64,000 nt of DNA from Nilaparvata lugens (taxonomy: Eukaryota; Arthropoda; Insecta; Hemiptera; Delphacidae): assembly GCF_014356525.2 (NCBI RefSeq), contig NC_052506.1, positions 18,689,916-18,753,915 of the forward strand. Reading direction: 5' to 3'. The notes under the pieces were generated by a model. The model was not told the DNA's origin. It did not search any database and saw only the letters and a list, made by a program, of their open reading frames with translations. This document shows positions 34,877 through 45,723 of the stretch, piece after piece. The position numbers were made by a program, and so were the translations under genes. Every line of letters begins with the position of its first letter. The first letter of the stretch is position 1.

Positions 34877-37800
34877 GTTTGTGTAAAATAAGTTGAGACT
34901 TGGCCCTTCATCCGACGATTCGTGTAAAATTGCAACTTTCTCAAATTTCCAATTCAACGTCAGAATTGGATGTAGAATATTATCCCCGATATCCTAGTAG
35001 TGCTAAAAAAGTTTCAGGGGTTGAAGGATAAAAAGAAAATCAACTTTTATGATAAAATTGTAAACATCGTGAAAATAATTTTGTTATTCTTCTGAATATC
35101 ACTTCTCTCAGAATCATGGGGCGTCGTAATGCATAATAATTTTACATCAAATTAACGGGGAGAATGTGTCCTTTCTATTGGTGTCTGGATAATTTTTATC
35201 CGACGTATAGTTATGTTTTAATATTAATGATTATGTTCGTCAATGTCAAGACATTTCAAGCAGAAAACATGAAATTTTTGACATGTTGGAAACTTTTTTG
35301 TTTGAAAAGATAAATGGGTGGTGAAAGCGAGAAAGTTTCTCAGAAATAATTGAAATTATCTTTTCCTACAGTTACCCGAAAAAGTGCTCATTCCCGCATC
35401 AATTATAGTACGCAAAATACCTTATTCCCACACCCAGTGCAGGAAAGTAGATTTGAGTGCGGCAAAGACTTTGTCGCACTCCAAATTTGCAACATAACAA
35501 CACAAAATAGTTAACACGCTTTATGACGGTAGAGTGCGGCAAAGTAAAAGAAATGTTGGTAAAAACCTGAATATGTGCTGGCTGGAAATTTTTGTAAAAC
35601 AGCTGATTATTACCGTGGGATATTGAATAACGAACAGTAAATAAACAAGAAGTTTTGATAGTATTCAATATCAGTATTTTATTTCTATTCAAGTTATCAT
35701 GAACGATTTTTTATGTGTGAGATGCCTATATTTTTAACTGGAAGACATTGGAATCATTTTTATGATCAAGGAATCAAGTATTTTTATATCTTCAATTACT
35801 TTTGTGGTTAGGTTTCTCTTATTACTGACACTAACGTTATATTTTCAAAACAATAATTTTATCCATTAGGTTTGAAACATAAATATTTACACTTTGAAAA
35901 AAGTTATTCAGTTCTTCAACTCCCCGAAACATCTCTACTCACATTTTCGTAGAACAACTTCAATGAATGCCGTTGATGAATTAGAAACAGAATACAGAAT
36001 AGATTTATTGAATACCGTAATCAAAAACACAATACAATATATTGTTTACTCAACAGTGACTTGAATGATTGACGTTCAGAATTACAGGTAAATGTAATGT
36101 CTATATAATATAATTTAATCACGTTTTAAATAATGCAGTAAGCCTATAACCTTAATTATACGTTTCATGCTGCTACTGGGCGATTGGCCAGAAAAGCAGA
36201 AAGGCCAAATTGACACGTTTACTAATGTATTTACAAGAAAAAAAAAACAAGCTGAAACTATATTTTTACATTAATTGTGTATATCATTCAGACTCAAAAT
36301 TGAGGATATTTGGAACTGGAATAAAAAGTACACATGAAAATTTCATAGAATGGTCAGGTTAGAAGTCTGTCCTGAGGGCTGATCACTAGCCTAATCCTTG
36401 ATCAGTCCTGGGCCTATTAAATTATTTATTTATTTACATTAATAGACAAATTAAAACATAAGCTTACAGCTTTGATCGCATAGACAAATTAATCAATAAA
36501 CCAAATTAATGGGCACCGTTTAAGTATAAGCAAAGTTTTGCTGCCTAACTTTTGTGTTTTCGGATAGGAGAATATTAAACTGTTAGTCACGGGTGTTTTC
36601 GGATAGGAGAATATTAAACTGTTAGTCACGGGTGAAGTATAATGTTTTTGAGGCTCATTATCCAGACAAGTGCCATTTCTAGACTTGCTGATGACTTCTT
36701 GTAGAGGAAGTATTATTATAATTGAATCTCATATAACTTTATAATATTCATTCTATTGTCATTCAGACTGAGTTTGAAATAATTCTGTTGTGGAATGGTT
36801 GCAATATTTATTATCAGCATTAAAAATACTAAAGATTTGCACAAACAAACATTTTATTTGGTGTAGGACAAGTTCACCGTCTATTACTGACTTTTCACAT
36901 TCTATGGTAACTGTAGGAAAAATTTAATGTGCAACACGTGCGCAAAGTTTCTTTGCTGCACTCAAGAAACCATCATTCCGCACTCGCCTACGGCTCGTGC
37001 GTAAACGTTTCTTACGGTGCAGCAAAGTGGCACTTTGCGCACTAGTTGCACAAATAACTATTTCATTTGTCAAAAGTAGTCGGAAGATCGTATTTTGGTC
37101 TCCAAGGAATTTTAAAGTTAGGAGAGAGGCTGCATGGTATGCATTGTATACCAAATTGTATGCTAAAAGCTTGCAATTTACGAGATATTTGACTGAATAT
37201 TATTTCAAACGTAAGCAGCTGATTGCCTCTGGAAAGGCTGTAATGAAACACTGCTTAGATTATTCGAGGCGAGGTTGTCATTTTCACTATTCATAATCAT
37301 GTGGCTTGCAGTTGTTGAATTTTTCAGTCGATCTGTATTGTGTTTTTGTTGATCCCAGCCATTGATTGCATATGGTGGCACACAATTCAGCCGCTATCCT
37401 TGACTTTGACACTCCTTAGAGGAAAAAATACGTTCTTCCGAGTACGTTTGAGAATCGGAAAAATAATTTCAATTATTTTTGAGAAACTTTCTCGCTTTCA
37501 CTACCCACTTATCTAGCATGTCGAAAATGTCATGTTTTCTGCTCGAAACGTCTCGATATTGACGAACATAATCATTAAAACATAACTATATTCGGATGAA
37601 AATTATCCAGACACCAATAGAAAGGACACATTCTCCCCGTTAATTCTATATAAAATTATTATGCATTACGACGCCCTATGATTCTGAGAGAAGTGATATT
37701 CAGAAGAAAAACACATTTTCGCGATGTTTACAATTCTATCATAAAAGTTAAATTTCCTTTTAATCATTCAACCCTGAAACTTTTTTAGTACTACTAGGAT

Positions 37801-37921
37801 ATCGGGGATGATATTCTACATCCAATTCTATCGTTGAATTGGAAATTTGAGAAAGTTGTAATTTGGCAACCTTGTAATTTCGTCGGATGGAGGGCCAAGT
37901 CTCAACTTATTTTACACAAAC
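34877..37921. mobile_element. 3-kb foldback transposon with long inverted arms
   Basis: The left arm (from GTTTGTGTAAAATAAGTTGA, about 34877-35340) is repeated in reverse complement at about 37490-37921. The interior has hairpins around 35440-35560 and 36930-37050 but no recognisable transposase. The intact target without the insertion is seen at about 20027 (ATATCCTTAGTTAC). Confidence 0.65.
36554..36632. repeat. Two-copy 38-bp tandem repeat
   Basis: GTGTTTTCGGATAGGAGAAT and what follows is repeated twice exactly, with sequence like the middle of the local SINE (TTAAACTGT...GTC). It sits inside the foldback element. Confidence 0.75.
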
Positions 37922-38579
37922 TATAGTTACTAGACGTTATATACTATTCTAAGTGCTGTATCAGCTACTGCACAATAACAATGGATATAACTTGCGACTG
38001 CAAGCAAAATTTTTCCTCCATCTGTCTGCTGTTGTGTGCGTTCACCTGAAGGTCTGACATTCACGTCACGGCTTCAACTGTACAGGTATTCCTGCCTGAA
38101 CTGACAAGATCTCACACACTACCGTCAACAGAACGAGTGAGGGGTCGATGAAATTGAGATTTTTTTCATTTCAGGTTGACTCAATTGCTTTGTTGGTTAT
38201 TATGAACAGCAGATAAAGTCAATGAAAATATTCTACATTTTTTCATTCATTTTATTCATCTTCATGTGCTACTACGCCTGCACAGCTACGACAAAAGCGG
38301 CTGTCACATAAGTTCTGGCAACCCTGATTAAACATATAGGAATGTTGTTGCATATTTCCTATAATGCAAAATACATTGGACTAGATGAATAAGTCGACTT
38401 TAATGGAATGATGACAAATTTTGAACTGAAATATTGATAACAACTAATGAACAAACTAATACCGGTTGAATACCAGTTGCTTAACACATTTCCACACGTG
38501 TGGGGAAACAGCAGATGATTCTCCACATCACTCCCCCAGGCAGACTTGATCAACTTGAATTTCAAAGTTCCTTTTTTGG

Positions 38580-39170
38580 GAATAGTATCATGATGAGTCA
38601 TGACCGGGATGACTAAGTTTATGGAGGCTGTCGAAGACGTGTCGTCTAAGAGGTTGTGCAATATACGGTCAAGGTTTCCCTGTATTCAAAGAGCGTAACA
38701 CAGTAAGTAGTGATCCAGGAATGGGTACACGTTCTAATGAAAGAGAAGAATTCTCTGGTGTTATCTTCTGAAGTTCTCCATTAACTTCTTGAGATCTGAC
38801 CAAAAACTCATAATCGAGTATTGCATTAACTGCTTCAATACGTGAAAGTGTATTAGCAAGAATGTGTTGGGTAGCTTAGACATATTGTATATACGTTAAG
38901 AACCCCGTGATGATTAATATAATTAGTTGAGATGAATTGGTGGAAGTTTTTCACGGTTCTGTCTGAAAGCATAGATTAAGGTTTGCGGTCTGTATAGATA
39001 GTAAAGAGATGTCCTTCTAAGAGGTGACGAAAAAGCTGCACCGCTGCATAAACAGCAAGTAGCTCACGATAGTATGCTGGCCAGCAACTTTCTTTAATAG
39101 ATTTTTTTTTGAAAAGAAAGCAAGAGGTTTCCATAGTATACTGGCCAGCAACTTTCTCTCAAAGATAATA
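38580..39170 (-). pseudogene. Ty3/gypsy pol remnant, block C copy
   Basis: Paralogue of 27690-28240 at the same position relative to exon f, with the same disablements, so it was inserted and decayed before blocks B and C separated. Confidence 0.62.
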
Positions 39171-39345
39171 TTTTACAAACAGCCTGTACAGGTGAACCTC
39201 TATGGTCAAACGTAACGTGAATGACTCGTGAAATATTCATACACTATTTTCTTCACAATATAATGTTGAGTATCACTCTCCAGTTATTCATTCCTACAAC
39301 ACATCAATAGTAAAACGAAAACGATCAGTCAACTTTACAACGTAC

Positions 39346-39426
39346 CTACAACTGTTTTTGGCTCTTCAGCTATTGGCCCAAGATCGAATGTCCTTCGCCT
39401 ATTTTTTGTGGGACTTTTTGTCTGAT
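39346..39426 (-). CDS. Repeat-block C, exon f
   Basis: Phase 1-1 exon of 81 bp encoding QTKSPTKNRRRTFDLGPIA and then EEPKTV plus a codon differing from the other copies at the end. Nearly identical to 28417-28497. Same basic-core-then-acidic-tail plan as exons a, d and e. Confidence 0.7.
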
Positions 39427-39548
39427 CTGCAACAAACAAATTGGAAACTTTTCAAACAATTAAAGATAATAATTAATATAATTGAATAATTCATCAGATA
39501 GGCCATCGAAGTAACGTAAAAATTATTCTCAAAGTAAGTAAGTGGATT

Positions 39549-39640
39549 CGTATGGCTTTTTGATGGTGGTGAGTACCTTGCGGAAAGGCCCCGCCTCGCC
39601 TGAAAATATAGTTTAAGCCGTCAATGGGCCTCACGACTGT
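39549..39640 (-). mobile_element. SINE tail fragment, copy in block C
   Basis: Reverse-complement match to the SINE 3' part, same place relative to exon f as in blocks A and B. Confidence 0.55.
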
Positions 39641-39734
39641 AAGATTACTCTTAATCTACAGTATTTTTTACGATTTAGTTTCAAGATGAAACCATCCATA
39701 ATCTTAAAATCAATTAATGAAATTAAGAACCTAC

Positions 39735-39821
39735 CTTCGGCATGAATTGCCTCTTCAGCTATTGTCTCAAGATCACCGCCCAGAGTCTTCCTCTTATTAC
39801 GAGTGGAGGCTCTCTTCTCAT
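39735..39821 (-). CDS. Repeat-block C, exon e
   Basis: Phase 1-1 exon of 87 bp encoding EKRASTRNKRKTLGGDLET and an acidic tail ending HAE. Block B has a one-residue difference (HDE). Block A has lost this exon. Confidence 0.7.
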
Positions 39822-40637
39822 CTACAACAGGAAAGAAAACAGAAGAGGAATTGAAATTAAATATAAAAAGGATTCTATACAGAGTGTCCCACGATAGGAG
39901 TAACAGCCAAAGACCATAGATTCTACATTAAATTTACAACAAAAACGTCGAGTTTACGTCTTATAGTTTTCAAGTTACATAGATTCTAGGATATTTTTGA
40001 AAAACCTCAATGACTAGAAAACTATCAGCCAAAATCTAATTCTAAGATATGGTTGGAAAGAGGATAAAATTTTTAAAAAGATTCATATAATTTTTTGGTT
40101 TGTTTGACGTTTTTAAACTTTTTATAGGCGCATAAGTTGTAAAAGTAGATTCGTCGAGTTCAAAACCAAATTTCAAACAGTTTGATCGCTCATAAAAGTT
40201 TTAAAACGTCGAATGAAGAAGAAAATTATACGTATCTTATTAGAATTTTCTCCTGGCTTCAGCCATACCCTTGGAATTAGATTTTGACTTACACTTTTCT
40301 AGTTTTGAACTCGACGAATCTACTTTTACAACTTATGCGCCTATAAAAAGTTTAAAAACGTACCCTTAGCCCGTCAGCCATACCCTTAGAATTAGATTTT
40401 GACTTACACTTTTCTAGTTTTTTTTTTTAATATCGATATATTTCAAAAACTAAGGTCGCAATAGGAGAATATTGTACTGGATATTTCTTGTTGAAAAGAT
40501 CATTTGGAAACATAGTCTGCGGCTGTTACACCTTTCGTGGGTCATTCTGTATAATTGTTTTGAGTCTGATCATGCCATTGAATTTTGCGAAAATAAATGA
40601 ATTGGATTGTTGAAATAGTGTTAAATCTCATGCCTAC

Positions 40638-40721
40638 CTTCAGCATCGTTCAGCTCTTCAACAGGATCAAGTTTAGAATCTGCGGCTTTTCTCTTATTTC
40701 GAGCAGCAGGTTTCTTTTGGT
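40638..40721 (-). CDS. Repeat-block C, exon d
   Basis: Phase 1-1 exon of 84 bp encoding QKKPAARNKRKAADSKLDP and the tail VEELNDAE. The coding sequence appears identical to exon d in blocks A and B. The acceptor differs slightly (GAAG instead of GCAG). Confidence 0.7.
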
Positions 40722-41059
40722 CTTCAACAAACAAAAAATAGAAAAATGAATGAATTGATTGAAATATTTGCTAACACTTATTTTTGGATTCTTGAAACAA
40801 TTAACAAAGATGGAGTAGATAGTTGGAAGAATGATCATTTAATTACACTTAAATTCACAAGAACCACCTCAATTGGATTCTCCTTGAAACCAACAAACTT
40901 ACTAACTTAATTTTTGACTTCAATCATTTTTGGCTCGTATTCTATTGGCAAAAATAAATCATTGACTAATTTTATGTAAAAGCTGGGCAACACTTCAAAA
41001 AGTGCATTTTGAAAACTAAAGGACATTCAGACTTAGTACATTCATATTCACAATGCAAT

Positions 41060-41488
41060 TCATCAAGAGTATTAAGTGAAAATAGTAAAATGAGGCTTTA
41101 CAAAACTCTGATCAGACCTATTGTATGCTATGGTTCTGAGTCATGGACAATGACTAAGAAAGACGAAGAGGCATTGAGGGTATTTGAGAGAGGAATTGTC
41201 AGGAACATTTTTGGTGCGGTAAGGGTAGCAGCGGATACATGGAGGAGAAGGAGCAATGCAGAGGTAGAGGAAGCACTGCAGGGTGAGAATATTGTTAGAT
41301 TTGTCAAGGCCCAGAGAATAAGATGGCTTGGCCATGTGTGGAGAATGGATAATGAGAGGCTTCCAAGAGCAAAACTGAATGGAAAAATAGATGGACCTAG
41401 AAGGAGAGGTCGTCCAAGAAAGAGATGGATAGATGGTGTGGAGGAGGACCTTAGAGTGATGGAAGTGAGAAACTGGAGGGAGTTTTGA
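41060..41488 (+). mobile_element. 5'-truncated RTE-like LINE insertion
   Basis: Plus-strand frame with MRLYKTLIRPIVCYGSESWT, RIRWLGHVWRM and GPRRRGRPRKRW, the C-terminal part of RTE/CFDP2-like reverse transcriptases. It is flanked by an exact 20-bp target duplication (41040-41059 and 41489-41508). Blocks A and B hold the uninterrupted site near 22505 and 29985. The frame is open to its end, so the insertion is young but truncated. Confidence 0.85.
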
Positions 41489-41869
41489 ATTCATATTCAC
41501 AATGCAATCATATTGATACAATAAATGGACATCAAACAAAAAACCTTAATATAATTTTTACAAGTTTGGCAATTGAGTACTACAGGCACAGCCCAACTAT
41601 TATTTATAACTTATTGAAAGCATTAAGTGCTTTTTACAAAATAAAAAGTGTCTAAAATTGAACATTATAAGTTGGAGGTATTTAAAGACTAAGATAAAAT
41701 AAAGTTTGTAATTATTATGAAGGTAAGTTGTACATTTGTTTTGATGAAGCTGAAACATGTTGGTAACTATAAGAGCATTTCCAAGTGAACGTTCTGCTGA
41801 AGTGATGACAAATAAGATAATATAAACTAATGATAAACAATTATAATGACAAACATAAAATATCTTCAC

Positions 41870-41962
41870 CTTTATTCGGACCTTTTTTCAAAACTCTCCT
41901 ACTTTCTGCCACTTTATTTGCACCATCTCCATCCAATTGAATTTTCGAATTTATTTTAGTTT
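41870..41962 (-). CDS. Repeat-block C, exon c
   Basis: Phase 1-1 exon of 93 bp encoding TKINSKIQLDGDGANKVAES and then RRVLKKGPNK. It is the most diverged of the three c copies; coding changes include R to K, H to Q, V to L and R to G relative to blocks A and B. Confidence 0.65.
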
Positions 41963-42097
41963 CTGGAAGAAAACCGTTGTACAGATTATATTCATTGTCA
42001 TTCGGAAGTTAGTGTTTTTTAAAAAAAATCATGTTTAAATAGCATTTATTGATCGAGCGTCAGCGAGTTCTTACTTCTGACTTACTGAAGGCCATAG

Positions 42098-42550
42098 CAT
42101 AGCCACTTCTAATACAAGGCCGCGGCCTACGATGTTGCAACGTCGCAGTGTAGGCCTAGAATCTAAAGCTGCGTACACATACTCGTGCTTCCAACCCGCA
42201 CCGAGCACGCTCATCCCTCGTACCGCCCTCGTACCGCCCTCGTTCCTCCATCGAACCACAGTCGCACCGCCCACGCACCCATCATGAACGTTACGGAAGA
42301 TGTTAGATCTTCTCGCGTTCCCCGGTCGAACCATTGTTGCTCGCCGGTCGATCATCAATCGCTCTGCTGGAGTGACGTTCGGTTGCGGAGCAGAGCGACA
42401 GTCTGTACGCACCTTAATACATGATTGGTGAAAAAGATCAGCTGGTATTTTTTAAAATCTTTTTCACCAATCATATATTAGATTCTAGGCCTAGCCTACA
42501 CTGCGACGATGCAATATCGTAGGCCGCGGCCTTGTATTAGAGGTGGCTAT
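42098..42550. mobile_element. hAT-like MITE containing a second MITE
   Basis: Outer inverted repeats of about 70 bp begin CATAGCCACTTCTAATACAA and end with the complement. Flanks GCCATAG (7-8 bp, 42091-42097 and 42552-42558) look like a hAT-type duplication. Blocks A and B lack it (compare 23071 and 30541). A further hairpin lies at 42420-42477. Confidence 0.65.
42167..42414. mobile_element. Nested PIF/Harbinger-like MITE
   Basis: 248 bp with ends AGCTGCGTACAC and CTGTACGCACCT and TAA on both sides, close in its ends to the element at 164-392. GC-rich interior explains the two overlapping ORFs here. It jumped into the outer hAT-like MITE. Confidence 0.65.
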
Positions 42551-43875
42551 GGCCATAGTCGTTGTCCGTCTGCTTGTATGTTCTACAATATATTCGAAAA
42601 GAATTGATCAATCAGCTTCAAATTTTGAACACGTATTCTTCAACCGTTTTACAGGTCAATTTTGTTGGACAACAAAATTGACCCACTCCTTCGTCCTTTT
42701 TCAGGATATGAAAATAACATTGAAAGTGCATAAGGAAAAAAATTGTTGTGATTTATCATTTAGTCAGCTGAAGAATTCATTGCATGCAATTACAACAGTT
42801 TTTCCATTCATTCATAACATCAGCTGAGGCTATTTGGGAGCTATCACACTGACAGTCCTTCAAGCTCTGACACATGATTTCAGCTGGTTAATATACAACA
42901 TGATTTACAACTTTTACATCAACAAACTGATATTGGTTCAAATATCAATGAGCAGTTTTCGCCATTGGAACTCGCTATCGAAATCATCTATCACATAACC
43001 ACTTTCTCATTAAAATGAAAAAATGAATTTGGATTCATATGAGGGACAAAGATGTTGAAGCGACAGAGTTATTTTTCATTTGAAATAGGATCCCCAACAA
43101 AACCTACTATCAAATTATTCTTGTAAGAGAAATATTTAGCTGTTTCCATAATTTTCACCAACTCCATATAATTAAAAGTTGGGGGTTTCAAATATTACTA
43201 TACAAAAGTTCATGAGCGAATTCTCCAACCCAGGGGTCACTAGTAGATAATTATTTATAGGGTACCTTCCGATTAATACATAAAAGCGAACAGCCAATTT
43301 TTGTAGGTGGAGCTATGCGCTATACTCAGATAAACTTGAAATTGGATCTTAAGGTGATCAACTATTGTATTTGCCAACAGTGACATTAATGTGTGTGTGG
43401 ACTTTATTTCACCCGGTCTGGTAGGGAGAGCTTCAAGAAATTCTGCATCTGAGATACCATGAAGTAGAAGACTATGTCAAATCTGAAGAAGGAGATTGAA
43501 GCAGCGACGAAAGTTGGGTAAAAAGATAATCAGTAAATTAGCAATTCCTAATATATTTATTGAATGTAGATTTATCCTAACTTTTAAATATGGTAATTCA
43601 CGTTTCCTCATTCATTATTTTTTTTTCATAAGAATAACTCTCGAATTGCGTCTTACAAGGGAGCAAATACATTTTTTTCTCTCATTATCACAACACAATC
43701 ATGATGATAAGAGTCTTATCGATAGAACTATCCTGACTTATTTTATTCCCTAAGGGTTGTAAACCAATCCTGTTAGATTCTAATCATATCATATATTGGT
43801 TGCAGTTGTAAACGGTTTCTACAATGAAATACGGTAGGTATGCTGAAACGTTATTGCAAGGATTAAAACAGTTAC

Positions 43876-43947
43876 CTTCTGGAGCAGCTTCAGTTTCTTC
43901 TGCGGTCTCTTTCTTCTTTCCTCGAGCTGATTTTGCTGGCTTTTTAT
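43876..43947 (-). CDS. Repeat-block C, exon b (short form)
   Basis: Phase 1-1 exon of 72 bp encoding KKPAKSARGKKKETAEE and an acidic tail. It is the counterpart of the 84-bp exon b in blocks A and B but lacks four codons in the tail, an in-frame length change. Basic GKKK core then acidic end. Confidence 0.65.
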
Positions 43948-44192
43948 CTAAAAGAGGAAGATCGACAACTATTATTTTTAATGAATAGGAACTAACATTG
44001 AGATCATGGAATGGAGACAGTATGGTAAAGTGGATTCTCGATAATGTTCAGTAAAACCAATTTAAATTTCAATATCAAAGGTCCTATTATTAACTAAACA
44101 ATTAATACTATCTACAACACAAAATGAAACCAAATTTTGAAAGAAGTTTTAAACACTAACGTGAAGTGATTTAGTTGCGATACTGGAATTGA

Positions 44193-45116
44193 AACATTCA
44201 ACGGCGTACAACAGGGCAGTTCATTGTCACCACTACTTTTTATTGTTGTAATGGACCAGATAATGAAAAACATCAAAGGAAAACTGAGAAAGTTTCAAGC
44301 ATATGCATTCGCCGATGATGTTGTCATATGGGGAAACACAGAACAGAAAGCACAGCAGCAATTGGATCTATGGTATCAAGAGTTCAAAGAGTTTGGTATG
44401 AAAATCAGTAAGAGCAAGACAGTGGTACTGAAAGTGAGTAGAGACAACCGCCCATGCACCATCACACTAGAAGGACAGAGAGTTGAGACTGTGGAAGATT
44501 TTAGCTATCTGGGTAGCATGTTGGACAGAGAGGGCAGAAACGACAAGGAAGTAATAAACAGAGTACGGAAGGGAGCCCAATTTTACCAACAAGTAAGGAC
44601 ACTTCTGTGGAATAAGGAAATACCACTCAAGACCAAACAAACTCTTTACAGTAGCTACTATGTGCCGATTGCCAGCTACAGCTTGGAGGCCTGTACCACA
44701 AACAGGAGAGAGGAGAGCAGGCTGCAGGCGGGGGAGATGAAGTTCTTGCGGACATGCGTGCAGAAGACGAGGAGAGATAGAGTGAGGAACGACGAAATAA
44801 GGAAGGAGGTGGAGCAGAGGGAGACCCTATTGACCCACATTTCAAATGCAAGGCTGAAGTGGTACGGACATGTGGAAAGAATGGAGAATACTAGAACGGC
44901 GAAGGTGTGGCTACACGGAGAGGTGGAGGGAAGACGACCTAGAGGAAGACCAAGAAGATGATGGCGAGACCAGGTTAGGAGTGAGATCCAAGAGAGAGGA
45001 CTGGACTGGAGGAGGTTGGAGGAGGAGAGGAGCTACTTGGACAGACAGACATGGCGAGGCATCGTAAACCGCACCCGGGCAACTGGAGACGGACATCGAT
45101 AATGATGATGATGATG
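44193..45116 (+). mobile_element. 5'-truncated RTE-like LINE insertion with trinucleotide tail
   Basis: Frame from 44224 includes QAYAFADDVVIWG (the reverse transcriptase FADD active site), KISKSKTVVLKV, and ends RLKWYGHVERM and GRRPRGRPRR. After the stop the element ends in (ATG/GAT)n at about 45099-45116, typical of RTE tails. ACTGGAATTGA occurs on both sides (44182-44192 and 45117-45127) as an 11-bp target duplication. The endonuclease half is missing. Confidence 0.8.
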
Positions 45117-45127
45117 ACTGGAATTGA

Positions 45128-45621
45128 GTTTCATAAATTCCTAATTCTATGGAGTTTCATAAATTCCCAATTCTCTTAATTTTATTAGAAAAAAGCACGA
45201 CTAAGTACTCTTTACACGGCATAGATGGCCTGACACTTGAAAGACAGCTTAATAATCTCTTGCATTATAATATTGATATGCTCAATGAGTTTTGTCCTTG
45301 TTACGTTGTGTATGGAAGAGTATTGTGCATGGAAGAGGAGGATTGCACTGGAAGTCTCACAACAAATAATCACTAACGAGTCACGCTAAAATAAAACACA
45401 AAATGCTTCCGATCTATATTGATTTTTGTTAGGATAGTATTATGTTCTAAATAATTAAAACTCGTTCTCATCTCATAGAAGTACCTACGTGTTGAAATGA
45501 GAGTGGGCATCTCGAAATAATCTATGAATTTTCATCATAAAGAATTGAAGAAAATTTCAAATGAGGATGTTCTAGGACTGGTATAAACATGTTAAACTAA
45601 TAATGTGAAATTGATAAATAC
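45128..45621. other. Intron, nothing firm
   Basis: Contains a short two-copy repeat (GAGTTTCATAAATTCC, about 45127-45172). The plus ORF 45149-45376 has no recognisable motif. Confidence 0.4.
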
Positions 45622-45723
45622 CTGCTCCTTTCGCTTTTTTGGTGTTGGGACTTTTTTTATTTGAAATGTTTTTCTTTCCTTTCTTAGAAAATTGGAAATC
45701 ACCATCGTCGTCATCATCCAGAT
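45622..45723 (-). CDS. CENP-C-like gene, acidic/basic exon LDDDDDGD
   Basis: Phase 1-1 exon of 102 bp. An acidic run (LDDDDDGDFQF) is followed by a Lys-rich patch (SKKGKKNISNKKSPNTKKAK). It is single-copy and marks the upstream edge of the amplified exon blocks. Confidence 0.6.

Larger units (their letters stand above)
37925..43990. repeat. Segmental duplication block C
   Basis: Holds exons f, e, d, c, b (39346 to 43947); no exon a. More diverged from A and B than they are from each other in the 42000-44000 part, and it carries private insertions at 41060 and 42098. Confidence 0.8.

Noticed and set aside
42071..42424. Overlapping ORFs of 113 and 79 codons on opposite strands
   Set aside because: They are produced by the GC-rich nested MITE and end at its boundaries.
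44627..45096. Minus-strand ORFs antisense to the RTE-like element, and the plus ORF 44870-45067
   Set aside because: Shadow frames of the reverse transcriptase sequence.
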